Translations under genes and position numbers: made by a program
Assembly: GCA_965644315.1 (NCBI GenBank)
Contig: CBFFRQ010000069.1
Location: forward strand, 744,001-808,000
Direction of reading: 5' to 3'
DNA length: 64,000 nucleotides
Source: Caecitellus pseudoparvulus
Lineage: Eukaryota > Bigyra: Bicosoecida
The notes under the pieces: generated by a model
The model's database searches: none
What the model was told of the DNA's origin: nothing
Seen by the model: only the letters and a program-made list of their open reading frames with translations
Part shown: in pieces, positions 11,322 to 24,600 of the stretch
Position numbering within the stretch: the first letter of the stretch is position 1
How the letters are laid out: every line of letters begins with the position of its first letter

Positions 11322-11415
11322 TACTTTGGCCTTGGGAGACCACAAAGCACACGAACATGCACACGCATCTGGCGCCCACCAAGCGCAGCCAGCGAGCCCT
11401 CGTCAGAGAGCAGGA

Positions 11416-12499
11416 TCAACGCGGGTTTTGCGTTGGGAGGGAGAATGCGGGCAGACTGGCTTCAGCGTATGCCGCCTCTACTCGCTCTTGAATGCCACCC
11501 AGAAGGCTGTCCGCCATGCCTTGAGCGCCCCCCGAGAAGTTGCTCCATGTGAACCCCCGCTTGGGCGTGAAGTCCACGACGTCAACGTCCTCTTCGCTCT
11601 GCACGCCGACCTCCTGCAGGATGCCGCGTGGAAATGCACGGACATCGTCCGCCAAGCCCACTGACACGGCTTTTTGCCCGACAAAGACGCTGCCGTCGAA
11701 CAAGTCAACGACGCTCTCATCCTCGCCCTCTGCAGGGGCAGTGGCTGCCAGACGCTCACCACGCGCGGCTTGCACTGCCTTGATGAACTCCCCGTGCATG
11801 TGCTTGAGCATCTGCTGCCTCGTGTCCAGCTCCCCGTCTTGCGGCGGGCGGAACGGGTTGCCCAAGTCCTTGTGCTTTCCTGCAGTGAGAGTCTTCATCT
11901 CCACCCCGATGCTTTCCAGGGCTTTCGGGAAAAACGGCAGGAAGGTGATGACGCCAATGGAGCCCACGACGCTGAAGTCGTCCACGAAGATCTTGTCCGC
12001 GGCGCAAGCCAGGAAGTACCCCCCCGAAGCACCAGCATCCCTACGAAGACACAGCTCGTACACGCAACGTGCGCGAAGGCGGCACGCAGGGCGTGGCGTT
12101 GGCACTCACTCAATAAAGGCAACAACAGGCACACCGGTGGATTTGCTCTTGCCTCGGATGTGCTTGTACAGCAGGTTGCTCTGCACTGGGGAGCCACCCC
12201 CACTGTTGACAATGAGTGCAACAACGTCTGGTTTCTTGCCAGTCGACCACCAGCCTTTCTTGCCCTTGAATGCAGCGTCGATCTGTGCCTTGGCGTGGTG
12301 GCCTGCGTTTCGCGTGTCATTTCGCGCAGAAATACGCCACACACACCTGCTTCTCGTAGCGCTGAAAGTTGATGCGGGAGTTCACGCCATCCTGGGCTGC
12401 TTTGATGGCGCCATTGAAGCGAAGGGTGTGGACCACCGCCTTCGCAGCGCCCTTCCCGCTGCCGCCTCGAAACCAGGACTGGACGCGTGCAAGCGCCAT
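11416..12499 (-). CDS. Serine peptidase of family S49 (SppA/SohB-like)
   Basis: Three exons: 12343-12499, 12110-12302 and 11416-12040, giving 324 residues. The first intron is only 40 bases (12303-12342), chosen because it is the only nearby GT...AG pair that keeps phase. The fold shows GKKPDVVALIVNSGGGSPVQ (glycine-rich oxyanion loop), then VVAFIEDAGASGGYFLACAA, where the Ser of ASGGY is the nucleophile. The candidate general-base Lys lies in TLTAGKHKDLGNPF. S49 enzymes cleave signal peptides or membrane-released fragments with a Ser-Lys dyad. The short, single-domain form resembles bacterial SohB and protist members rather than tandem-domain SppA. No clear transit peptide or membrane anchor is visible at the N-terminus, so location is open. 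Confidence 0.8.
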
Positions 12500-12649
12500 G
12501 CTTGACGAGGTACTGTGGATTGTTGCGATCGCTTGATCGCTGCTTTGGGCACACAAAAGGGGAAGAGAAAGTTTTGAGATAGATTGTGTGAATTTGTTGC
12601 GTACTGCACGTGCCCTGCCAAGGTGCTGGCGGCGCTCCCGCAAGGGCCC

Positions 12650-15600
12650 TCAGTCCTCGTTCATGACATCCAGGACCAGCGCCGTGCCTCGCCAGATCCA
12701 ATGCTCAGAGGGCATCTGAGAGGGCAACTCCACGGACACGACATAGTTCGTACTGATGCCAGTCGTGCTCAGGGTCCCAGCTCGGGCCAGCGTCTTGTAC
12801 ACAGGACACACAAAGGCGCCTGGGGCCGTCGTGTGTTTGAGCGCGGGCAACATGCGCATGCGCGGGAGGGCCGAGTACACTTCGCCAGGCACCGGGTCTG
12901 CCAAGCCCTGCACTTCGTCGTTCCACTGCCCAGACTCCAGCCACAAACCGTTCACCATGACGCCGTCGTCAGCGGGCGCCCGGGGGCGGGGATCTCCTGG
13001 CCGTTCCCCCGCGTGCACGACGCCGGCGGCGGTGTAGAACGCGAACTCAAACTCCAAGTCGTTGATGGCGACCTGGTACTTGCGCGCGTGGCGCTGCAAG
13101 ACAGCAGTGAGGAAGCCCTGTGGGAAGAAGAAGGCGGGCAGCCAGTACTCCCGCATGTCCCCCATGCCGATCCAGCGGTCCATGAACTGCACGCGGCGGT
13201 TGAGGTCGGCGATCCACGATGCCAGCGGCCGCATGCTGGGGTATGCCACGTCCGCCCACACTGCAGGCACGCGGCCGTGCACCAGTGCTGCGTACATGGC
13301 TTCCAGTGCATCGGACATGGCCGCCTCCCCCAACAGCACTTTGCGCAGTGCCATCATGCTTTCGCGCATGGTGCTCAGCAGGAGGTTGAACTTCGTGGCC
13401 TCTTGCTGCAGCACGACGAGGAGGGAGTTCGGGGGCAGGGCATCCGCCTCCGCCGGCCCTGCCATGTCGGTGGCTGTGGCTGCTGCCGACGCCCCAGACG
13501 CTGCACTGGACGCACCCATGGAGCTGTACCTCCCCTCTTGTGACCCGACGCGGGAGGCAGCTCCACTGCGGCTGGCAGAGCCCTCTCGCAGAGCTGCCAT
13601 CTGGGCGGGCTTCAGCAGCACTGCCGACATGCGGCGGCTGCGTACAGGGCCGGAGCTGGCTGCAGAGCTGGCTCGGCGGGAGTGGTGTGCGCGGTGGCGG
13701 CTGCGACCTGCGCGTGGCGCGGCGACGGTGCTCTCTCGCACCTTGCGTGCCACAGCGGCGACATCTAGGGGGGCGGGCACCCGACTGCCCAGGTCGTTCA
13801 ACAGGCGCAACACCTCAGTGTCCGCGGCGTCGGCGCTAGCGGGGGGCAGGGACCCCGTGCTGTCCTTGCCCTCCCCTGCAGCAGCGCCGAGGGGGGTAGG
13901 CGCTGTGGAAGTGCCCGGTGCCCTGCCCTTGCGCCGGGCAGGGGAGGGCGGTGCTGCACCGCCACTCTTCTGACTGGCCAGGCCAGTGTCCAGTGCCGTG
14001 CGCAGGAGGTAGTCCGACTCAGACAGGCGGAAGGCCGCGTCGGCGTTCGGGTGCATGCCGAACACCTCAGTCTCGTCACGTGCTGGGAGGGTGGACAAGT
14101 ACTCCGCGATGCCGGACGCCGTCACATCCTTGGGGATGAAGTACTTGCCCGAGTCGGAGAGAAGGAACTCCGTGGACGTCACAGCCTTGGGCGTGAGCAC
14201 AGCCTTGAGCAGCGCCAGCAGCGTGCGCCTGTCCCAGTCATCTGTCACGCGCCCGCCGTAGTTAATGTGCCCCACCACGTACGTCAGGGCATCCCACGGC
14301 AGCGGCGTGCCGTCCTCGGACGACGCTTGCAGGGCGCGGTACAGCTCTTGCGGCGAGGCCGCCACGGCGGAGGAGCCGATGAACTTGCGGTCCGCCCTGG
14401 CACTGGGCGTGGGCGGCTCACCGTCCCCCGCGCCTTCCTGCCCTTCCTCCTCACTGTCGTATTCGGGGAGGGCATCCAGGGAGGCAGTCTCCCCTGCAGC
14501 CAGCGCCGCGCCTTGCAGCAAGTTCTGCAGCGTCTGCAGGCTGGTGTCGAGGTCGGAGTCGCTGAACTCGTACCGGATGTTCCATCCCAGCGCCCCGAAC
14601 TTGCGCCGCTCCTGCACCAAGGCGTGGAAGAAGGACAGCCCCACGCACAGGCGGCGCCACGCCATGCCCATGAAGTTCGTCGGGCCACCGTCGTCCGCCA
14701 GCCCCATGGACAGGTCAGCCTTGCTGCCCTTCAGGGATGCCTTGCTGCTGCCTGCGCGGCGCAGGTGCTTGCCGTCCTCCTTGCCCTCACTGCTGCCGGC
14801 GTCTGAGGCGTCAGAGTCCCCAGTCAGACTGCGCCGGCTGCCAGAACCAGGAGGCATGCGGGCGCGGGACCCTCGGGGGGACCGCGGCGGGGGCAGGTCG
14901 AAGGCCGCCAGCCGATGAGGCTTGATGAGCACTCCAAAGCTTCGCTGCATGTTGGCCCGGATGCCCTTCGGCGGCTCGTTCGTGATCTTGATGCCGTGCT
15001 GCAAGATGGAAGCAGGGAAGTACGGCGCAGGGAAGGACGTCAACCACAGGCGGAACTCCGCGTTGAGGGCATCGGGCGCCTTGCGGTGCCGGTCCAGCAG
15101 CCGGGCCAGGTCTGGCAGCCAGCTCTTGGCCAGGTGGCAGTTCTGCAGCAGCACCCAGTCGCCCTCCACGGCAGCGCGCTCGATGAGTCGAGCCGCGCGC
15201 TCGCCCTGCCCCTGGCCCAGTGCGATGACCTGCAGGCGTGCAGACATGCCCTTGCGGGCTGCGAACTCCAGCAGGCGCTGGGTGGGGTCGGCGCCTTGTG
15301 ACAGCACGAAGACGCAGGGCGTGACTGGCGACGTCTCCGTGAACACCTGCGCCAACGACACACCGGCGGGGGTCAGGTACGCCTCTCCCAGCGTGTCCCG
15401 CACAAGGCCTCCCAGCCCGAACACCAATTTGTCAGGCGCGAAGGCCTTGACAAGCAGCAGCTTCTGCAAGGTGCTGAGGTGGCCTTCGATGTCGTCCGGC
15501 AGCTTGGCCTCGTGTGGCGCAGGGGACAGGCGCCACAGCGCCCACTCGTGGTAGTTGTCCCGCACGTGGTTCTGCAGGAAGGCGAACTCAGGCACCTCCT

Positions 15601-18600
15601 CTGTCAGCTTGCAGATGAGGTCCCACCCGGCAGGCGGCAATGGGTTGCGCAGGGCAGCGACTTCGTCCTCGGTGAGAGGCATGGCCCCCTCCCCGCCCAG
15701 AAAGTCGTCTGGGTCGTACCGAAGGCTCGGGTTCAGAGGCTGCTCATCGCGGTTCATGACGCCGGCACCCCGCAGCAGCAAGCCCACTTCCCGTCGGGAC
15801 ACCTGGCCGCTGGTCTGCAGCAGGCGGCACGCCAGCAGCAGGGACAGCAGCAACTTGTCCTTCTCAAACAGGCCCCGCTGAATGTTGTCGTACACGATGG
15901 CAGACAGGCGGTCCACCTGTTCCGCCACCCGCCGCTCCAAGCCGTCGGCAGACAGGCCTGGGATGCCTTGGGTCAGGGCAGCGACGTTGATAGCCGCGGA
16001 GGCTCCAGCTTCTGAGGAGGCGTCCGAGTGCCCCCCCGTGCTGGCCCCTGACGCAGCCACCTTGCGGCTGGACGCAGGCTTCGCCCCCTTTCGCTTGCTG
16101 GCGCCGCTAGCAGCAGAAGCAGCAGAGGCTGGGCGCCCAGCGCCCTTGCCCCGGCTGGCGGCGTCCCGAGCAGCGGCAGCGGCAGCCACCGCCTCAGCGC
16201 CGTGCACGGACGGGTCAGTCAGGCACAAGTCAAAGAGGCGCGTGAAGTACTGCAGGGAGTACTGGTACATGGGGTCCACTGAGGCGAGCATGGTGACGAC
16301 GCTGTACAGCAGACTGCCTCGCTGCGCCAGGAGGCGGTACGTATCCCTGGCGGCAGATACAATGGCAGCGGTGGCCTCGGTGGCCTGCACGCGCTGCTCC
16401 ACGCGGGAGGCCTTTGTCTGTGCCGCCGACAGGTTCGCGATGAGGGCGGTGTTGTCCAGGATGTCCTCCCCAGCCTCCGCGATCTGGGCCAGGACGCTGT
16501 CCTCCAACGCCTGCAGCTGCTTGCGGTCGCCGGCAATGTCCATGAGGAGCTGGGAGGAGGTTGACTCCAGGTCAGGCCGTTCCTTGGCCACGGCTTGAGA
16601 CAGCAGCTGCTCCTCCAGGCCCCGAGAAGTGACTGTGAAGTTCACCAAGGACACCCGGATGCTGGTGTCAGGGAGGAAGTGAGGGTTGGGCTCCGACGTG
16701 CACATGTACAGGCGAAAGTTGCCGTCGTACGGGATGAGGCGGTCCCCCACCCGGATGCTGGCCTCTGCGCCATCCCGCACCACTGTTCGTGCCAGGACGT
16801 GCGCCATCACCGGCGGCAGCTTCGTGCCACACTCCTCCAGCAGCAGGGGCAAGCCCAGCCGGACGCACTTCTCCAGGGTCTGGGCCAGGTTCATGGGTCG
16901 GCCCGCGTGCGCCTTGAGCATGGCACTGCTGGCTGTGCCACCCGCGCGAGGGGACTCAGGCTCTGCCGCTTCGCCCACACCAGCCTTCGCCTCTGCGTGA
17001 CCAGACACCATGTCCACCACCTCCAAAGCCTCCCCAGCCATTGTGCGCACCCAATTCTTGCCTTGGCCCTGAGGGTCGATCATCAGCGGCCACCGCTGGG
17101 CCCGCGTCACGAGAAGGCCATTGGCAATGGAGGTGTCATCCTTTGGCAGGCCTGAGATCATCCAGTTGTTCACCTCCACGGGCGTGGCCAGCACATCCGG
17201 CAGCGAGAAGGTCGCGCTGCGAGGCAGCTTGTGTGAGTCGACTGCCGCTGCCCAGGCAGCCTGCATGCCGCCACGGAATTCCCCCGTGAACGGCCCCGAG
17301 TACACCACGTGCGCCGCAGCGAGCAGGACATCCCCCACGACCTGGCCCAGTGTGGATGCTCGCTCCTTGACACTTACACGCCACCTGGCGCCTGCGGAGG
17401 CCATGCCTGACAGCAGCTTCTCTGCACGCTGCAGCTGTGCCCGTGCACGAGCCTCCTCCGACTCCAGCCTGGCCTTCTCGGCCTGCTTCTCGGCACAAAG
17501 GGCTTGCAGGGCCTCCACCCGCGCGACGACACCGGCCAGCTGGCTTTGCTTCTCTTGCAGCGCCTCGTTGGCAATGGCCAGCTGGGCATTCATCTCCGCG
17601 ACACGGCGCTCTTTGGGAGCCACTTCCTGCTGCACCAGCACGAACTTCTCAACGGCGTGCACCCAGTTGCAAATGCTTAGGGCAGCGCTGGACACCGTCT
17701 CCATGGCCGAGGGTTGCATGGCAGGCAGGCGGGTGTACGTGGCCACCTTGCGCAGCATTTTGGACGTGACGCGGCGGGTGTCGTACAGCTCCAGGTCCTT
17801 CAGGAAGTTCCCGTGCACATTGCCAGCGGCAACGCCCTGCATCAGGCGCTTGCCGTTGTCCCAGCCAGGCTTTTCCTCGAACAGGACACAAACTGCCTCC
17901 ATCAGCGTCACGATTTGAGCGGGCGGGTTGTTGAAGGAGCGGAGGATGGTGAGTTTCGCAGGGTCCACCTGCTTCACAGCCTCCTGCGCCGCCAGCATCG
18001 CAGGCATGGCAATGTCCAGCTCTGCCTGGGCTTCTGCTTGCAGCGCCTCCACCTGCTGCTGCTGGGACAGAACAATGTCTGCCTCGGCGTCCACCTTCTC
18101 CCGCTCCCCTGCCACGACCTTCTGCTCGGCCTGCACCTTGGTGACCAGGGCGGCTGTCTCCTCAGCGCGCTGCTTCAACACTGGCTGCATCTCACCCAGC
18201 CGCGCCTGCAGTGTCGTCACAGCCTCCACTGTGTTGTCCAGCGTGCGGATGCCGTTCTGCAGGCGGTCCAGCGTCCCACGCTCCTCAGCGTACTTCTTGC
18301 CCAACAGGCGGTTGTACGCAGCCAGCAGGTCCAAGTAAGACCTGGGCGTGTTGTACACCTGGCGCTTTGTCGCAGCTGCGAACTGAGGGATGAAGGTGTC
18401 CACTGCGGAGTGCAGGTCCACACACGCCAGCACGACGTGGTGCCACAGCGGGTGGGCTGGGGCAGGCATGTGCACCGCGTGGTCGCCATCCTGCCCCACA
18501 CGGCCACCGATCTCAGCGGGGGACGGCAGAGTTAACGGCGCCAGCAGGCGCTCGCCCACGGATATCAGCGCCGCCCTAGGCCAGGGCATGAACCAGTCAA

Positions 18601-21600
18601 TGGTGCAGCAGTTCAGGAGGGAGGGGAACTGCCGCAGGCGCGTGCGCAGCTGGGCCCCCACGGGAGACATGCTCAGCACGACGTGCAGGTTGGCGCGCAC
18701 CCGTGCGATGAAGGCACGCTCAATATCGGCGGGGGAAGATGGCAGCGCAGGCCCGCTCGCCTCTGGGTCGCCACCGCCTGCTCCTGCAGGCATGTTGCCG
18801 TCTGGGCTGGGTGCCGGGGCGCCCTTGTCCAGCTTCTCAGCCAGACGCGACACAATTGCGTCCTGGTCCTCCTGGGCAAAGAGGCCGGGGATCTCCCCAG
18901 AGTTCAGCAGGCAGTTCAAGTCTTCCAGGATGGCCTCGTTCACGATCTGCGCGTCGCCCATGAGCAGCACACTGGGCGTGCCCTCCACACCAGCGGACAG
19001 CAGCAGGTCTTTCAGGTCCTCACGGAAGCTCTCCTGCCCCGCCGACCCACTCATATCTGGGCTGACGCAGTCACACCCGGAGATGAAGGCAGCCAGGCGT
19101 GTCAGGGAGGCCTTGCCTGACCCTGACACGCCCACCAAGAGGGCCGATCCACGGGGCATGGCCAGCACCCGGCAAATGCGCGCGACATGGGAGATGGCGT
19201 CTTCGAAGAACACCAAGTGTAGGGGGGCTGGGGAGCTGAGGTTGTACTCCTCCATGTAGCCGTCCATGAGTGCAGGCAGCTTGTGGGGGTTCTTGCAGTC
19301 CTCGTAGGCTGGGACGTCAGAGCCTGGGTGCAGCCAGTCCCCGAACAACAGTGGGCCGACACCGCCCACTGACGTGGGGGCTTCCCCCCCAACCCCTTCC
19401 AAGCTCTCGGCCCGCTCTGCAGCCCTCGCTGCACGGCCGGTGGCAGCACCCAGCGTCGCCTCCTCGCCGAACAAGCCCTCAACAGTCCACGGGAGGCGGA
19501 AGGATTTGTTGAGCTGGGACACCACCACACCCTGCAGCCACTCCAAGTCGTCCTCTGTTGTGAGGCGGTCTGCAAACACACGGCATGCTTCGTGCACCCA
19601 CAACCTCGCAACGTCAGAGGCAGAGCGGCACTGCTGAGGAGACGTCATGAGCAGGCCTTGTACGACGCGGGACACGTCCCGCAAGTTGAAGACGTAGTGG
19701 CTCTTGGACGGCGTCGGCTTCAGCTCCGAGCTGCACCTGAAGTACACGTGGATGGTGCTGGAGACGATGGAGCCCGCTGCAGCCCTGACTTCCGCAGAGA
19801 ACTTGGTTCCGAGGAAACCACTCACAATGGCGGAGAACATGGCAGACATGACGTCAGGGCCAGCCGTCGGCAGGCACAGCACAGAGCAGTGCCGCATGAA
19901 TCGCTCGGACAGCTCCCGCCGACCGCCACCCGGGGGAGCGCCCGCCACGACCAGTGCAGTGTCCTGCAGGTGGTTCCAGTGCAGGGAGGTCCTGTCATAC
20001 CAGCCGCCGTAGTCTGCCAGCTGCCGCAGCAGCTCAATGGGGGGCTGTGCGCCGTACTCCTCTGGCTTGGGCATGTTCACGTCATCCACGAAGACCACCG
20101 CACGGCGGCCCTCTGGCGCGCCAAAGCGCCCCTTGCGCTTGCGCTCCAGCTTGCCCTGCACCTGTGCCTGCACGCCACCCGAGCTGGTTTGGGCAGAGAA
20201 GGTGAGGGGGATCGCAGTGATAGGCACCGTGTGCCTGCCAGCACTTTCACCCAGCAGCGAGCCTTGGTGAGCCTTGGCAAGCGCGGAGGCTTTGCTCTGC
20301 GCTTCGGCAGCTGCCGCCGCAGCTCGTGCCTCTGCAGCCGCCGCTGCAGCCGCCTCGTCTTCTTCCTTGCCTTCCACACTGGCTTCGCTCACTGTGGACT
20401 GGCTGTCCCACGAGCGCACAGAGGCGGCATCGTCCCCCTTGCCCTCTGATGGCGCAGCCGCGGCACTGGCGCCCCCTGCTGCGGGCGCTTGCGGCACAGC
20501 CACAGCCACTGCTGAGCTCTCCTCATCATCGCCAACCTTCACGTCCTGGCCGGCCGCCTCTCGCAGGAGGGACGAAAGGAGCACTGACTTGCCCGTGCCA
20601 GTGGAGCCGGTCAAGAACACCGGTCGCATGGTCAGGGGAGCGACGGCCACCCCCAGCGGCCCGCCGCCCGCGTTGATGCCCATCCAGGAAAAGTCGAAGG
20701 CCCAGTCGCCGACGACACCAGGCAAGAAAGGCACATCCTGGTCAGCGGACGAGGGATCAGCTGGGTCGAAAGCGCCCTTCGTCAGCAGGCGCAGCGCCTG
20801 CTCCTCCCAAGGCAGCAGCCAAGGGTGCACCACCTTGCGCCCGGAGTCTACGTGCACAGCCTGCCGTGGAGCGTCGGGCTGCGCGCCTTTGGAGGACAGG
20901 CTGGCCTTGGACACGGACACCTTCATGTTGGGGCGTGTAGCACGCCTGCCTCTCGCGGCAGGGGCCGAGCCCGGCGGCGGCAGCCCTGCAAGCTCTGCGG
21001 CGGCGGCGCGTTCCTCCTCCAGTCGTGCCGTCTCAGCCTTCCAGTGGTGGTGCTCGGCCTGGTACCGTGCGATGACTGGCAGCAGCTGCCGGAGGGATTC
21101 AGTCTTGTCCATATTGATGCGGGGGGACAGCAGGAGGTAGTTCAGCACGTGCGCGTACCGAGTGGTGTCCACGGTGGGCACGATGATGCTGTGGAAAGGC
21201 AGCCCTGGCTCAAAGTTGAAGTGCGGCACCAGCTCACGCCACATGCGGAAGGTGCCGCCGTGCTCTACACCGCCCTGTGCGAGGGCGGGCGGCTGGGTGG
21301 AGATGTAGCAGTCAAAGACAGTGCCTGTGCCTGGCAGCCCCGACAGGTCCACGCCCGCCTTCTTCATGACGCCCCTGGTGAAGACGTCGAAGCCGCGCCA
21401 TGTGTCGGCGGTGGCTGTGGCGCCAAAGGACCACACGAAGGCCCACAGGAAGACACGGTCCACGAGCTTCACGGCAGGCTGCTCGTCATCAGGGATAGGC
21501 ACGCCCGCCCGGCGCAGGGCGGTGAGCATGATCTCCACCAGGGAGCACAGCGACGTGACCAGGGACAGGTGGGAGACGCTGACTGGCTGGTGATCCACGC

Positions 21601-24600
21601 CGTCCTGCATGTGGTTCAGCGCTGCCCCCACGACGCCCTTGAAGTTTGCCCACAGCTTGTGGCGCATGGGCGGCGTGGGCACAAGCGTCTGCATCAGCAG
21701 CGTGGACAGCCAAGACTGCACGACCGGTTGCCAGCCCAGGTCCTCTGGAGTCATGTACACGACGCCCAGGCGCGACACAGTCGCAGGGGAGGCTTGTTGT
21801 AGGTCTTGCACTTCGAAGAGCATGCGCATGCTTGGCTTAAGCTTGACACGCTCGCCGTTGGCGAGGTACAGCATCATGTTGTCATCCAGCACCGTGTTCA
21901 TGTTCTCGATCCACAGCGCGTCAATGGGGCCGTCAAACACAGTCCAGTGCTCAGCCTGGCTCTCAGAGGACACCACGGCGCGCATGATGGAGGCAGCCAA
22001 GCCATCGCTCCAGTCCTGTGTCAGCTCGTCGTACTTGCCGTACAGCTCCCCCATACTGATGGACTTGGGGTTCAGCTGCTTCACCTTCACAATGCTCCAC
22101 TCATCCCAGCGCGGGCCACTACCTTCACCTGTCAGGGCGTCCACTTCTCCGGCTTGCCCCCGAGGCGGCTTCACCAGCGACGTCGGCGGGGGCCCGCGCA
22201 TGGCAGGCCAGTTGGCCTCTGCCGCGTTCACACGGGTGATGGCCTTGGCCAGCGTGCTGTACGCAGTGGTCTTGCCAGAGGGAGGTCCCACGAGGGCCAC
22301 GCCGAAGCGCACCTTGAGTGTTTCCCGCAGCTGCACCACCTTGCGCACAAAGCGCTCCCTGGGCTGGCGACCGTCCTCCACCAACTGGTACTGGATGGCT
22401 TCTTTCAGCGCTTCTTCTTGGGCGTCAGGCACCTCTACGCCTGGGAACAGGTCTCCAACGATGGCATGGAAGAGCGGCAGGTCAGCTGCCAGGAACTTGG
22501 GCACATTGCTGTCCCGCATGGCGCGGATGAGGACGACGTCCTCGGGGAGCTCCGGGTTGCCACGCTTCAATGCGCCCGCCATGACCAGCACAGACTTCAC
22601 GGCACGCATGCCAAAGTCGTAGTGGCGCTGCTGTGACAGCTGCTCGGACGACAGCTTGTACAGCTTCACCATCTTCCGGGACAGGTTGGGCGCCGCGTCA
22701 AAGCCCTCTGCAAAGAGAATGATCTCCGCGATGAGGGCGTAGTCCGGCACCATCATGGCCACGGGGCGGAAGAACACCTTGAGGTTGTCGGGCAGCTCTG
22801 TGCGCCCCGCGTATCCAGGGTTCATCGTGGGAATGATCATGTGGGGCCGCAGAGTCATGGGCTCCCCCCCATTGAAGCTGAGGGTGGCAGCGCCGCTGAG
22901 GCGCGCAGTGCGCAGCTCCAGTAGCAGCTGAGCGATGACAGACAGCACTTCAATGTCGATGCGGTTGAACTCATCCAGCACACTCCACGCAGCGGACTGG
23001 GCGAGGCCAGAGAAGAGCTTTGCCATGTTGGCGTACGTGATCTGTTCGGAGCAATTCAGCACGATGCACTGAATGCCCAGGGCCTTGGCCAGGTCCTTGG
23101 AGGACTCCGTCTTCCCAGTGCCTGCAGGCCCCTGAGGGTTGGCGCCCAGCGCCAGGCGGAAGGCGCCAGTGATGGTCATCCAGCACCTGTCTGTGAGCGG
23201 CGTGATGACCAGGCGAGACGTTGCGCCCTCATACTCGAACTGGTAGTCCAGGTCAGTGTCGCTCTGGCGCACAATGCACGTGGAGTGTGTCGCACTCGCA
23301 TCGGTCTTGCCCCAGTAGAACCTGAGTTGCTGCTTCCAGGAGAAGGAGCTGATGGCTCGCACGTCTTCCTTCACCAACTGCATGACGATGTCACGGTTGT
23401 GCACCTCGGTAGTAAGCAGAGACACGACAATTTTGCGCTGCAACTTCGTCAGGGGGCCCCGCACGAGGGCGGTGAGGCCCTCCAACCCTCGCACTTGGGT
23501 GCAATACCACGCGGCTAGGGCCAGGCGGGGGTCAGTTGGGATGATGCGCATGGACGCCTCGGCGTCCGCCTCCGCGACGGACGCCTCATCTGTCGCCAAG
23601 CCAAGCACAGCGGACACCTCGGGCAGCAGGTCCATGTTGGAGGGGATGCCACCCACGCCAGCCAGCTGGGCCGCCTTGTTTGACTCCAGCACCGTGGCTG
23701 CCAGACCCACGGGGAGGTCCTGCCCAGCAGTCAGCTCAGCGGCTGCCTGGATGGCAGCCTCTGTGCCTTGCGTGAAGCGGATCTGGGCCGCTGCACAGAC
23801 GGCCTGTGCTGGGAGGGGCAAGCTCTCTGCGCCGCCAGCGCCCTGCACAGCCCACTCAGCACGCGCAGCGGAGAAGTCCCGGGCCAGTTTCACCTCCCAT
23901 GAGGCCTCCTCCTCCACTGCAGCTTCCGTTGCGCGCCCGCGGCGCCCTCTGCGACCACGGCGCCGCCTGCGCCCCTCGTCCTTTCCCCGCAACTTGCGCT
24001 GCAGGGTGCCCATCTCCAGATTGGACAGCAGTTCATGGGCGGAGGTCAGGTCTGAGAGGGTGGGGTAGGCGACGAGGGCATCTGAGAAGGCCTTGCGCAC
24101 TGCCGCTCGCATGGCGCCTTCGAGGGCTTCCAGCCACACTTCGGGGGCATCGCGGGCTTTCAAGTTGGGGCCAAGGGGCACGACCTCCCCTTCCGACGAC
24201 TCCATGGCCAGGACATCGTAGCCGGCGCCCAGCGCTTCGTGAAAGTGCAGCTTCGCAATGTTGTCGAAGAGCTTCAGCAGGTGCTGCACGACGGCTCGAG
24301 GGTTGGTCGAGGCAGCGGCGAGGATGTGCAGCAAGTCACCGTCCGAGAGGAAGTAGAAGCGGGGAAAGGCCCGGCGCTTCGACTCCATGTACGAGTCCAG
24401 CCCGCGCTGCACGAACTCCAGGCGCTCGATGTACCGCGCCAAGTCCTTTGCAAGGCCAGGCGTCTTCTCGCACATGCGCCGGGCGTTGGGCGTCTGGTTC
24501 ACTTTCCGGGTGAGCTCTCGGAAGTCCCCATCTACCTTCTTGAAAGTTGTGTACTCTGTGTTCAGGTTGCGCTGGATGTCCTGCGCCATGAAAATGGGGA

